NCBI GenBank assembly: GCA_027489065.1 | Contig: JAIYAM010000001.1 | Location: 1 to 64,000 of the forward strand | From: Erythrobacteraceae bacterium | GTDB taxonomy: Bacteria > Pseudomonadota > Alphaproteobacteria > Sphingomonadales > Sphingomonadaceae | Direction: 5' to 3' | DNA: 64,000 bases | Part shown: one piece after another, positions 22,311 to 30,188 of the stretch | Numbering within the stretch: the stretch's first letter is position 1 | How the letters are laid out: the number at the start of each line of letters is the position of its first letter | The notes under the pieces: generated by a model | What the model saw: only the letters and a program-made list of their open reading frames with translations | Databases searched by the model: none | What the model was told of the DNA's origin: nothing | Position numbers and translations under genes: made by a program

Positions 22311-22470
22311 TCTTCCCGGCCCCCGTGCCGGGTCCCGGTTTCTTGTGTGCGTGCCCGCCTCCGCGGGCACGTCCTCGCTGCGTTTCGCGCATTCTGCGCG
22401 AGCAGCTGCGGGCGGGCGGTCGCCCTTGCGGCCCGTCCGTTGGCGGGCCGGTGTCTCCGCTCCGCAGCAA
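22311..22470. repeat. Cluster of intergenic palindromes between msrA and the RsmB-type gene
   Basis: The 181-bp gap between convergent genes is filled with dyads: CCCGGC-N6-GCCGGG at 22315-22332 and GTGCCCGC-CTCC-GCGGGCAC at 22351-22370, then GC-rich partial repeats to about 22470. The second dyad is of a type that recurs in many proteobacterial genomes and is often mis-translated as MPAEAGTH. It may form hairpins ending both transcripts. No gene is present. Confidence 0.5.
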
Positions 22471-22475
22471 GGCGG

Positions 22476-23819
22476 TTAGAGCTTAACCCATCGCGCCACG
22501 AAGAACCCGTCGAGCCCGCCCTGCTCGGCCAGCATCCCCGGATGGGTGCGCAGCCAGCCCTCGGCGGTGGGCGCGAGGCCTGCGGGGAGTTCTTCTGATG
22601 TGACCGGAACCGGCGCGAGGCCCAGGGTCTCGTCCGCCCACGCCGCCTGCTCCTCGCCTTCCTCCACCTCCAGCGAGCACACCGCATAGACCAGCGTGCC
22701 ACCGGGGTTCAGCCACTCCGCCGCCTTGGCGAGGAGGGCGCGCTGCAATTCGACCGTCTCGGCGATCTGGCCCTTGCCAATGCGGTGGAGCACATCCGGG
22801 TGGCGGCGGCAGGTGCCGCTGGCCGAGCAGGGCGCGTCTATCAGGATCGCGTCGAAGCGGTGCTTGGGCTCCCACGTCAGCGCGTCGGCGCGGACGGGCG
22901 AGGCCTTGAGGCCGGTGCGCTTGAGGTTGTCCTTGAGCAGCTCCAGCCGGCGCTTGGAGCTGTCGAGCGCGGTGACCTTCCACCCTGCCGCGGCCAGCTG
23001 CATCGTCTTGCCGCCGGGCGCGGCGCACAGGTCGAGCGCGTGGCGGCCCTCACCTGCGCCGAGCAGGCGCGCAGGCAGCGAGGCGGCCAAGTCCTGCACC
23101 CACCAGTCGCCGGCCTTGTAATCGGCCAGCGTCTCCACCTGCGCGCCGCGCGGCAGGCGGACATGGCCGGGCGCAAGGCTGACGCCGCCCATGCGCACGG
23201 CGCGGGGCTCGGTCTCGGCGACATCCTTCAGGGCAAGGTCGAGCTCGGGCGGGAAGACGAGGCCGGGCGCAATGGCGGCGGCCTTGTCGGCACCCCAGCG
23301 GGCGACCACGCGCTCGGGCAGGGTCGGGACGGCAGGTAATAGCCCCTCCCGCTCGCGGGAGGGGTTGGGGTGGGCATGTTCGGGAGCACCGAGCTCTTGC
23401 CCACCCCCTGCCCCTCCCGCAGGCGGGAGGGGAGTTTCAGCGCGCTTCACCAGCGCGGAAAACACCCCGTGGGCGAGCCTCCTCGGCCCGCCGGCGAGCA
23501 GCGGCAACCCGGTCGCGATCACTGCATGGGGCGGGGTCTCCAGCCGGAGCGCCTGGGCGAGCATCATCCGCAGCACGATCCGCACCTTGGCATCGTCGGG
23601 CAGCTTCTGCTTGGTCGCGCTGTCGATCAGCGCATCGAGATCGGTCATCCAGCGCAGGGTCTCGCCGGCGATGGCGCGGGCCAGCGCACGGTCGGGCGCC
23701 TTGCGGACATCGCCCAATGCGGCGGTCTCGGCCTGCTCGAGCGTCTCGCCGCGGCGCAGAACGGCATCGAGGAGGCGAAGCGCGGCGCGGCGCACGGGGA
23801 ATCCGGGGGGCTGAGGCAT
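22476..23819 (-). CDS. RsmB-type rRNA cytosine-C5 methyltransferase carrying an in-frame REPIN
   Basis: A 447-residue protein. About residues 8-125 are the NusB-like RNA-binding domain, and about 165-447 the SAM methyltransferase. The SAM loop AAPGGKTMQLAAAG, the motif IV region IDAPCSASGTCRRHPDVL and motif VI VYAVCSLEVEEGE carry the two catalytic cysteines. It should methylate a 16S rRNA cytosine, but the RsmB/RsmF choice is inferred. Residues about 128-160 (TPLPPAGGAGGG...NPSREREGLL) are not family sequence. They are translated from a 90-bp inverted pair of GC-rich palindromes at the junction between the two domains. Frame is kept, so the gene is probably functional. Confidence 0.87.
   Translation of the reverse strand: MPQPPGFPVRRAALRLLDAVLRRGETLEQAETAALGDVRKAPDRALARAIAGETLRWMTDLDALIDSATKQKLPDDAKVRIVLRMMLAQALRLETPPHAVIATGLPLLAGGPRRLAHGVFSALVKRAETPLPPAGGAGGGQELGAPEHAHPNPSREREGLLPAVPTLPERVVARWGADKAAAIAPGLVFPPELDLALKDVAETEPRAVRMGGVSLAPGHVRLPRGAQVETLADYKAGDWWVQDLAASLPARLLGAGEGRHALDLCAAPGGKTMQLAAAGWKVTALDSSKRRLELLKDNLKRTGLKASPVRADALTWEPKHRFDAILIDAPCSASGTCRRHPDVLHRIGKGQIAETVELQRALLAKAAEWLNPGGTLVYAVCSLEVEEGEEQAAWADETLGLAPVPVTSEELPAGLAPTAEGWLRTHPGMLAEQGGLDGFFVARWVKL
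23343..23432. repeat. REPIN-like inverted palindrome pair inside the methyltransferase gene
   Basis: Two palindromes, CCCCTCCCGCTCGCGGGAGGGG-type at 23343-23364 and its partner at 23411-23432 (centre AG instead of TC), are followed inward by inverted copies of GGGGTTGGGGTGGGCA. The whole pair is 90 bp, which is 30 codons. This layout is that of a REP doublet (REPIN/BIME). Confidence 0.8.
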
Positions 23820-23872
23820 CGGCGGCTCATACCAGTATTGAAACCAAGTGCCAGCGTGGGCATTTGCAACCC

Positions 23873-24031
23873 ATGACCCAGGAAAAGTCCGAAGCCGCCA
23901 AGAACTTCAAGAAGCCCGCCCACTGGACCAACGACCCGGTGCCGGTGCCCAAGGTCGTCGCTTCCGAAGAAAAGCTGAGCCCGACGCGCTATGGCGATTG
24001 GGAGAAGGCCGGGATCGCCATCGACTTTTGA
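23873..24031 (+). CDS. DUF1674/SDHAF4-like small protein
   Basis: The start at 23873 (MTQEKSEAAKNF) gives 52 residues; the ORF-track version extends into the divergent methyltransferase gene. The C-terminal half, with LSPTRYGDWEKAGIAIDF, is the signature of the DUF1674 family (PF07896), the bacterial counterpart of succinate dehydrogenase assembly factor 4. By homology it may help assemble flavinylated SdhA in the cytoplasm. No sdh genes are in the window. Repeat element 3 begins about 20 bp after its stop. Confidence 0.85.
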   Translation: MTQEKSEAAKNFKKPAHWTNDPVPVPKVVASEEKLSPTRYGDWEKAGIAIDF

Positions 24032-24051
24032 GCGGGGTTCGCGGGGTCCAG

Positions 24052-24117
24052 AGTCGGTCCAGACCCTGTCCAGACCCCTGTTAGACCCCTGTTAGACCCT
24101 ACCTAGACCCCCGCCAA
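24052..24117 (+). repeat. 11-bp repeat array, about 6 units (element 3)
   Basis: Units AGTCGGTCCAG, ACCCTGTCCAG, ACCCCTGTTAG, ACCCCTGTTAG, ACCCTACCTAG and ACCCCCGCCAA run without gaps and end 5 bp before a perfect parS palindrome. The array lies between the convergent DUF1674 and P450 genes. The C-rich strand is the RNA strand downstream of the DUF1674 gene. The first and last units are degenerate. Confidence 0.88.
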
Positions 24118-24122
24118 AACGC

Positions 24123-24138
24123 TGTTTCACGTGAAACA
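24123..24138. other. parS palindrome 3 (perfect)
   Basis: TGTTTCACGTGAAACA, identical to the site at 5322. It lies 8 bp beyond the P450 stop codon. Confidence 0.85.
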
Positions 24139-24146
24139 TGCGGTTG

Positions 24147-25562
24147 TCAGAGCGGCGTGAATGTCACCTTCAACCCGTCCTTGGGCTGCGGGATCGGCCA
24201 GTCCTGCCAATCGGGATTGTAGCCCTCGGCCGCCTCGATCCGGTAACGCTGGAGCAGCTGGGCGAGCAGGATCTTGACCTGCATGTAGGCGAAGTGGAGC
24301 CCGAGGCACATGTGCGCGCCCCCGCCGAAGGGCACCCAGGCATATTTGTGCCGCGCCTTCACAGCCTCGGGCGTGAAGCGCATCGGATTGAAAGAATGCG
24401 GGTTTTCCCAGTATTCTTCCGAGTGGTGGGTCCAGTGGATGTTGATCCCGACCATCGCGCCAGCGGGAATGCGGTAGCCGCCATATTCGAATTCCCGCAG
24501 CGCCCGGCGCGGCATCGAGGGCACCGGCGGGATCATCCTGAGCGATTCCTTGAACGCCATTTCGGTGAGATCGAGCTTCGCAAGGTCGTCGTAATCGAGC
24601 GGGCGCGGGTTGCCGTCGCCGTCCGGACCTCCGGTAACCGCAAGAATTTCCTCGCGAAGTTTCTCCTGCCACTCAGGATTGGTGGCGAGGTGATAGATCA
24701 GCGAGGTCGCCGAGGAGGTGATGGTGTCGTGCGCCGCCATCATCAGGAAGTTCATGTGATCGACCACCTCGTCGACCGGGAGTAGGGAACCGTCCTCGCG
24801 GGTGGCGGTGGCGAACTGGCTGAACATGTCCTGCCCGCCCCCTTCGGCACGGCGGCGCAGGGTCTCGGCGGTAAAGTAATCAACGAGATAGGCGCGCCCG
24901 TCGACGCCCTTCTTCATGCGGGTAAAGGGCAGCGGACGGCGCACCGGCGCGACCGAGGCCTGCACCATGTCGACGAAAGCCTCGTTGATCTTGTCGGCTT
25001 CAGGTCCCCACGGCAGGCCGATGAAGCTGTCCGCGGCAAGGTCGAGCGTGAGCTTCTTGATCGCCGGGTAGAACTCCTTCGGCCCCGCCCAGCCGGCCAC
25101 TTCACGCGCGATCCCGCGGTTCAGCGCGCCCGAATAGTGGCGCATCGGCTCGGGCTTGAAGGCGATGGAAAGTGCCCTGCGATCAATGCGATGGTGCTCG
25201 AAATCGATCAGCATCAGCCCCCGCGGGAAGAGCTGGTCGAGCACCGGGCCCCAGCCCTGCTCGGACGAGAAGATCTTGTCCTTATTGAACAAAAGCAGCT
25301 CGTTCGCCTCGGCACCGATCAGCGCCACCTGCCAGCCGCCGAAGGCGCGGTTCTTGTAGACCTTGCCGTGCCGCCGGATCATCCGCTCGGCGAAGGCATG
25401 CGGGTCGGCGAGCATGGTGAAGGTGTTGCCGACCACCGGCCAGCCCGCATCGCCCGGAATGTGCGCAAGATCGGCCTCGGTGAGGCGCAGCTCGCTCCAG
25501 TGGCGAGGCGCGCCTGCAGGGGCGGTATCAGCGGAACGCGGGGCTTCGGCGAGGGTGGCCAT
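24147..25562 (-). CDS. Cytochrome P450
   Basis: A 471-residue soluble monooxygenase. The heme-binding loop FGGGAHMCLGLHFA contains the Cys thiolate ligand, the K-helix has the ExxR motif in KESLRMIPP, and the I-helix MAAHDTITSS carries the oxygen-activating acid-alcohol region. No membrane anchor is seen. The overall text resembles CYP51/CYP120-like bacterial P450s acting on isoprenoid or sterol-like substrates more than camphor-type enzymes, but this is an impression. No ferredoxin or reductase gene is adjacent, so redox partners must come from elsewhere. Confidence 0.92.
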   Translation of the reverse strand: MATLAEAPRSADTAPAGAPRHWSELRLTEADLAHIPGDAGWPVVGNTFTMLADPHAFAERMIRRHGKVYKNRAFGGWQVALIGAEANELLLFNKDKIFSSEQGWGPVLDQLFPRGLMLIDFEHHRIDRRALSIAFKPEPMRHYSGALNRGIAREVAGWAGPKEFYPAIKKLTLDLAADSFIGLPWGPEADKINEAFVDMVQASVAPVRRPLPFTRMKKGVDGRAYLVDYFTAETLRRRAEGGGQDMFSQFATATREDGSLLPVDEVVDHMNFLMMAAHDTITSSATSLIYHLATNPEWQEKLREEILAVTGGPDGDGNPRPLDYDDLAKLDLTEMAFKESLRMIPPVPSMPRRALREFEYGGYRIPAGAMVGINIHWTHHSEEYWENPHSFNPMRFTPEAVKARHKYAWVPFGGGAHMCLGLHFAYMQVKILLAQLLQRYRIEAAEGYNPDWQDWPIPQPKDGLKVTFTPL

Positions 25563-25645
25563 GGGGGTCCTGATGCTCCGGTATGGGTTCGGATTCGCTA
25601 CTGACTCTGATGTAAATACGCGCGCCGGTCAATCCGGCCCGAGGC

Positions 25646-26680
25646 TCAAATCCAGCCGGCAAGCTCGCGCCGCAACATCGCGTCGATCATGGCGAGGCCG
25701 TGGTCCGAGGTGTTGAGGCAATCGAGCACCGCATAGTCCTCGCCCCCGTGCTCCAGAAATTCGTCGCGGCCTTCCAGGGCCAATTCCTCGAGCGTTTCGA
25801 CGCAGTCCGCTGCAAAGCCTGGCGCGGCGACCACCAGTCGCTTGGTGCCCTTGTCACCCTCGGCCATGAGCGTCGCGTCGGTCGAAGGCTCTAGCCATGC
25901 GGCCGGGCCGAAGCGCGACTGGAAGGTGGTCTCGAAACGCACGCCTGCGAACTGCCGGCGCGTCGCCAGCTCCTCGCGAAGAAGCCGCGCGGTCTTCGAG
26001 CAGTGGCAGTAATAGGGATCGCCCTTCTCGAGCGTCTGCTGCGGCATCCCGTGGAAGCTCAGCAGCATGACTTCGGGCGTGAAGGTCAGCGCCTCGACCT
26101 GCCGGGTGAGGTCGTCGGCGAGCGCGGCGATATAGGTCGGTTCGTCATGGTAGGGCGGCACGAAGCGCAAGGCCGGTTGCCAGCGCATCTTCTTCAGCAC
26201 CCGCGCGACCTCATCGAACACGGTCGCGGTCGTGGCGGCGCAATATTGCGGATACATCGGCGCGATCAGGATGCGGTCGCAGCCATCCGCCATCAGCGCG
26301 GTCAGCCGGCTTTCGATCGAGGGATTGCCGTAGCGCATCGCATAATCGACCGCGACCTTCTCGCCGAAGCGGCCCACCATGGCTTCGGCCTGGCGCGCGG
26401 TGATGTCGGCGAGCGGAGAGCCGCGCTCCGTCCAGATCTTGGCGTAAGCCTTGGCGCTCTTCTGGGGCCGGGTGTTGAGGATGATACCGCGCAGGATCAG
26501 CTGCCAGGCGATCGGCGGGATCTCGACGACGCGCGTGTCGGACAGGAACTGCTTGAGGTAGCGCTTTACGGAATCGGGGTCCGGCCCGTCGGGCGTGCCG
26601 AGGTTGATCAGCAATACGCCGATCTGGCCGCTTTTGGCGGGAGGGTGGTCGCCCGGAAGGCGCTGGGTCTGCCAGGTCAT
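25646..26680 (-). CDS. hemH: Ferrochelatase
   Basis: The start at 26680 (MTWQTQRLPG) is chosen because the ORF-track version runs back into the upstream oxidoreductase gene. The 344-residue enzyme inserts Fe2+ into protoporphyrin IX, the last step of heme synthesis. Signatures include VLLINLGTPDGP near the N-terminus, MYPQYCAATTATVFD, and LLSFHGMPQQTLEKGDPYYCHC with the metal-site His. The later Glu lies in AAPGFAADCVETLEEL. Heme is the substrate of BphO and the cofactor of the adjacent P450, but there is no operon link. The gene is monocistronic. Confidence 0.95.
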   Translation of the reverse strand: MTWQTQRLPGDHPPAKSGQIGVLLINLGTPDGPDPDSVKRYLKQFLSDTRVVEIPPIAWQLILRGIILNTRPQKSAKAYAKIWTERGSPLADITARQAEAMVGRFGEKVAVDYAMRYGNPSIESRLTALMADGCDRILIAPMYPQYCAATTATVFDEVARVLKKMRWQPALRFVPPYHDEPTYIAALADDLTRQVEALTFTPEVMLLSFHGMPQQTLEKGDPYYCHCSKTARLLREELATRRQFAGVRFETTFQSRFGPAAWLEPSTDATLMAEGDKGTKRLVVAAPGFAADCVETLEELALEGRDEFLEHGGEDYAVLDCLNTSDHGLAMIDAMLRRELAGWI

Positions 26681-26759
26681 GACCCGCCTAACGCCTGCCG
26701 CGCGTTTCGTATCCGGGCGGCGGCGAATGCCTGCCCGCGCTGTGGCAAATTTGTCGGGG

Positions 26760-29045
26760 TCATATGCCGTCCGAAAGTAGTGGCAGGCGGCGCAGGCGCA
26801 AGCCCGTTGCCGAATAGAGTGCGTTGGCGATGGCGGGCGGGGCGACCACCGCGCCGAGTTCGCCGGGGTCGGCGGGGGCGGCGTCGCTGGCGAGAAACTC
26901 GATGCGCATCTCCGGACAGTCGGCGAGACTCGGAAGGCCGAGCGCCGCGTCGCTGTCCGCCTCTGGCATGCCGGCGCGCAGCCGCAGCGGATTGCCGAGC
27001 GCGATGCCGATGCCGAACACCAGGCCCCCCTCGATCTGCTGGCGGGCAATGTCGTGATTGACGATCCGGCCAATATCGACGGCTGCCGAAAGCCGGATCA
27101 CCCGCACGCCCCCTTCACCCTGCCGCGCGGTGGCGACGCAGGCGATGCGGGCAGCATCCGGCCCGTCGCCGATGCGCGCGCAGGCGAGGCCCTGACCGCT
27201 GCGGTCGACCCCGCCGTCCCACTCGGCAAGGCTGGCGGCGCGCTGGAGGCAGGCGGCAAGCCGCACATCGCCGCCGAGCATCGACATGCGATAGGAGAAC
27301 GGCTCGCGCTTGGTCTTGGCTGCGATCTCGTCGATGAAGCTCTCGATCGCGAAGATGGTCGGGCCGTGGGCATTGCCGCGCACGCGACCCACGGGCAGGC
27401 CGATCTCGGCAGGGATGTGCTCCACCAGCAGCGCGGGGATCTGGTAGGGCGGGACGGCGCCCTCGCAGGCAAGCGGGTCGGGCTTGCCGGAGGTCTCGCG
27501 AATCGCCGCAGCGGGCGTGAGGTTGTCGAACAACCGCTTGCCGAACTCGAGCGCCGAGGGCGGCGTGGCGATCCGCACGCGCACTGCGTCGATCGTCCCG
27601 TCCCCGCGTTTGGCGAGCTGCGCGCCGAGCAGCAGCCAGGCGGGCGCGCGCGGACGGGCACGGACCAGCTCGTCGCGGCGGGGCCAGGTGAGCTGCACGG
27701 GGCGTGGTCCGTCTTTGGCGAGTTCGCGGGCGATGAGCGCGATCTCGATGGCGTGGTCATGCTCAAGCCGCGCGTCGAAACTTCCGCCGGCGGGCATCGG
27801 ATAGAGCGCCACGTCCTCCACTGCGATGCCGATCGCCCGGGCAGCGGCAAGCCGGGCCTGCTCGGGCGCCTGCGAGGCGATCCACAGATCGAGCCGCCCG
27901 TCCTCGTAGCGCGCTGCCGCCGTCGCAGTCTCGAGCGGAGCGGCATAGGCGGGCTCGACCTCGTAGCGCCGCCCGATGTCGACCCGCTGGAGCGCCGCGC
28001 CGCCGTATCCGGTCTCGGCGATCACATGAGCCTCGCCCGCCGTCAGCAGCGTGTCGAGCTTGGCGGCAATATCGGTGCTGTTGACCGGCGCGGCCGTAGT
28101 CCAGCGCGGCTTCATCGCCTCGAGCGCGGCTTGCGCGCTCCACCAGGTGTCGGCGGCGACCGCGATCCAGCGCTTGCTCTGGACGATCCCGGCGATGCCC
28201 CGGATCCCCGCGAGCCCCTTGGAATCGAACCCGGCAAGCTCCGATCCCTCGACCGGCCCGTGCCGGATCGAGGCGAACACCATGCCCGGCAGGCGCACGT
28301 CGCCGGCGAAGCGATAGGAGCCATCGACCTTGGAAGGCAGGTCGATACGCGGGTAGGCGGGCGCGCCGTCGACATCGGCGGGCAGCGGCTTTTCGCGCAG
28401 GGGCTCGGGGCGCAGCGGCGGCGGATCGGGCGGCGTAACCTCTGCGGCTTCCTCGGCAAGTTCGCCGAAGGTGGCGCGGTTGCCCGCGTGGGTGACGAAG
28501 CCGCCCTCGACCTCGCATTCCTCCGCAGCGACGCCCCAGCGCGATGCGGCGGCCTCGGCGAGCATCGCCCGCGCGGCGGCGGCGGCCTCCCGGCAAGGCA
28601 TCTCGTAGGCGGCGAGCGACGTTCCGTCAGCGGTCGCGTTAAAGCGGCGGCTTTGCGCAAAGCGGGCCGCGATCAGGTCGTCGGCGGCCGCGTTGAAGCC
28701 GGCGAACGCCGGGTCCCACAGCGCCATCCACTTCTTGGCGAGCGGGATGTTGGCATAGGCGCCCGAGACCGGCGCAGGTTCGACCGCCACCTGCCGCCAG
28801 TCCGCACCCAGTTCATGGGCGACGATCTGCGGCAACAGCGTGGTGATCCCCTGCCCCATCTCGAGCTGCGGCACCGCGACCGTGACCACGCCGTCCTTGG
28901 CGATCTTCAGCCAGGCACCGAACACGTACTCGTCGCTCGCTGCCACCAGCGGCGTGCGGTAGCTGCGCGGCATCAGCCACCAGGCGACGACCAGGCCGCC
29001 GCCCGCCGCCGCTCCGACCAGCAGTCCGCGCCGGGTCACCGCCAC
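26760..29045 (-). CDS. Xanthine dehydrogenase-family molybdenum hydroxylase large subunit, Tat-exported
   Basis: A 761-residue protein resembling the beta subunit of isoquinoline 1-oxidoreductase (IorB) and periplasmic aldehyde oxidases. The N-terminus TRRGLLVGAAAGGGLVVAWW is a Tat-type signal or anchor. Molybdopterin motifs include QLEMGQGITTLLPQIVAHELG and, near the C-terminus, DPGELGAVVAPPAIANALYSATG, where Glu is the likely catalytic base. No [2Fe-2S] small subunit or cytochrome c partner is adjacent, so it is an orphan here. It starts 3 bp after the stop of mrp, so the two are probably co-transcribed. The substrate is unknown. Confidence 0.82.
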   Translation of the reverse strand: MAVTRRGLLVGAAAGGGLVVAWWLMPRSYRTPLVAASDEYVFGAWLKIAKDGVVTVAVPQLEMGQGITTLLPQIVAHELGADWRQVAVEPAPVSGAYANIPLAKKWMALWDPAFAGFNAAADDLIAARFAQSRRFNATADGTSLAAYEMPCREAAAAARAMLAEAAASRWGVAAEECEVEGGFVTHAGNRATFGELAEEAAEVTPPDPPPLRPEPLREKPLPADVDGAPAYPRIDLPSKVDGSYRFAGDVRLPGMVFASIRHGPVEGSELAGFDSKGLAGIRGIAGIVQSKRWIAVAADTWWSAQAALEAMKPRWTTAAPVNSTDIAAKLDTLLTAGEAHVIAETGYGGAALQRVDIGRRYEVEPAYAAPLETATAAARYEDGRLDLWIASQAPEQARLAAARAIGIAVEDVALYPMPAGGSFDARLEHDHAIEIALIARELAKDGPRPVQLTWPRRDELVRARPRAPAWLLLGAQLAKRGDGTIDAVRVRIATPPSALEFGKRLFDNLTPAAAIRETSGKPDPLACEGAVPPYQIPALLVEHIPAEIGLPVGRVRGNAHGPTIFAIESFIDEIAAKTKREPFSYRMSMLGGDVRLAACLQRAASLAEWDGGVDRSGQGLACARIGDGPDAARIACVATARQGEGGVRVIRLSAAVDIGRIVNHDIARQQIEGGLVFGIGIALGNPLRLRAGMPEADSDAALGLPSLADCPEMRIEFLASDAAPADPGELGAVVAPPAIANALYSATGLRLRRLPLLSDGI

Positions 29046-29048
29046 CGG

Positions 29049-30056
29049 TCAGATTGTCCCGGTGTCGAGCCAGCGGGCCAGCCGCTCGGCAATGGCGACG
29101 AAGGGCGCGGCTTCCTCGCCCTCGCCAGAAGCCGGGGGCTCGCCCTTGTCACCGGCGATGCGGGTGGCGAGGGTCAGCGGCACGCGGCCGAGGAACGGGA
29201 TCTCGAGCGCGGCGGCGAATTTCTCGACCCCGCCATGCCCGAAGGGATCGCTGATCTCGCCGCAATGCGGGCAGGCGTAGCCAGCCATGTTCTCGACGAG
29301 GCCGATGATCGGCACCTCGCCCTGCTCGAACAATTGCCCCGCGCGCGCGGCGTCGATCAGCGCGAGGTCCTGCGGGGTCGAAACCAGCACCGCGCCGTCG
29401 GGCTTGTGGGCCGACAGCATCGACAATTGCACGTCGCCCGTGCCCGGCGGGAGGTCGAGCAGCAGCAGGTCGGTCTCGCCCCAGTCGGCATCGATCAGCT
29501 GCGTCAGCGCCTTGCCGGTCATCGGCCCGCGCCAGGCGAGCGCTTTTCCTGGGGCGACGATGTGGCCCATCGAGAGCACCTTCACGCCGTGCTTGCTGTC
29601 GATCGCCACCAGCTTGTCGCCGTCGGGCGTCGCCGCGGGCTTGATGCCCTCGGTGGCGAGCAGCTTGGGCTGCGAAGGACCGTAGATGTCGCCGTCGATC
29701 ACGCCGACGCGGCGGCCCATCCGGGCGAGGGCGACAGCGAGGTTGGTGGTCAGCGTCGACTTGCCGACCCCGCCCTTGCCGGATCCGACCGCGATCAGGC
29801 GGCGGCGGCGGCGTTCTCCGGTCAGCGCGATGCGGACCTCGTCGATTCCCGGGAGCGGCTGGAGCGCGGCGGTGATCGCGGCTTCGAGCTCGGCGCGGGC
29901 CGCATCGGACAGGTCACCCGCCTCGGCAACGATCACCGCACGGCGCTGAACGATCCGCGCCGAACGCAGGCGATGGTTGATTGCGGGGGTCAGGGCGGCG
30001 CGAATGGCCGCCTCCTCGGCTTCAGGCTGGCGGGGCGGTTCGGGCGGGTTGCTCAT
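29049..30056 (-). CDS. mrp: Mrp/NBP35-type Fe-S cluster carrier ATPase
   Basis: A 335-residue P-loop protein. An N-terminal MIP18-like domain (about 10-85) is followed by the deviant Walker A GSGKGGVGKSTLTTNLAV, the switch region IDGDIYGPSQPKLL and the C-terminal CPHCGE cluster-bridging motif. Such ApbC/Mrp proteins bind and transfer [4Fe-4S] clusters. The gene is followed after 3 bp by the molybdenum hydroxylase and is divergent from hflK across 132 bp. Other MinD-like ATPases lack the CxxC, so this call is firm. Confidence 0.92.
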   Translation of the reverse strand: MSNPPEPPRQPEAEEAAIRAALTPAINHRLRSARIVQRRAVIVAEAGDLSDAARAELEAAITAALQPLPGIDEVRIALTGERRRRRLIAVGSGKGGVGKSTLTTNLAVALARMGRRVGVIDGDIYGPSQPKLLATEGIKPAATPDGDKLVAIDSKHGVKVLSMGHIVAPGKALAWRGPMTGKALTQLIDADWGETDLLLLDLPPGTGDVQLSMLSAHKPDGAVLVSTPQDLALIDAARAGQLFEQGEVPIIGLVENMAGYACPHCGEISDPFGHGGVEKFAAALEIPFLGRVPLTLATRIAGDKGEPPASGEGEEAAPFVAIAERLARWLDTGTI

Positions 30057-30188
30057 GGCGGCACGCCTCTAACAGGAAATTCACGCAGCGAACCCCTGTT
30101 TTTCGCCGGAACGCGTGCCTATAAACAACTCATGCAGAGAATGGACGGCTGGAGAGAGCGTCTTGGTGCGGGCCTGAAAGGTCTAGCC

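Noticed and set aside
27054-30188. Upstream two-thirds of the 1405-residue ORF ending in hflK
   Set aside because: It is antisense to the molybdenum hydroxylase and mrp; only the last 360 residues are real HflK.
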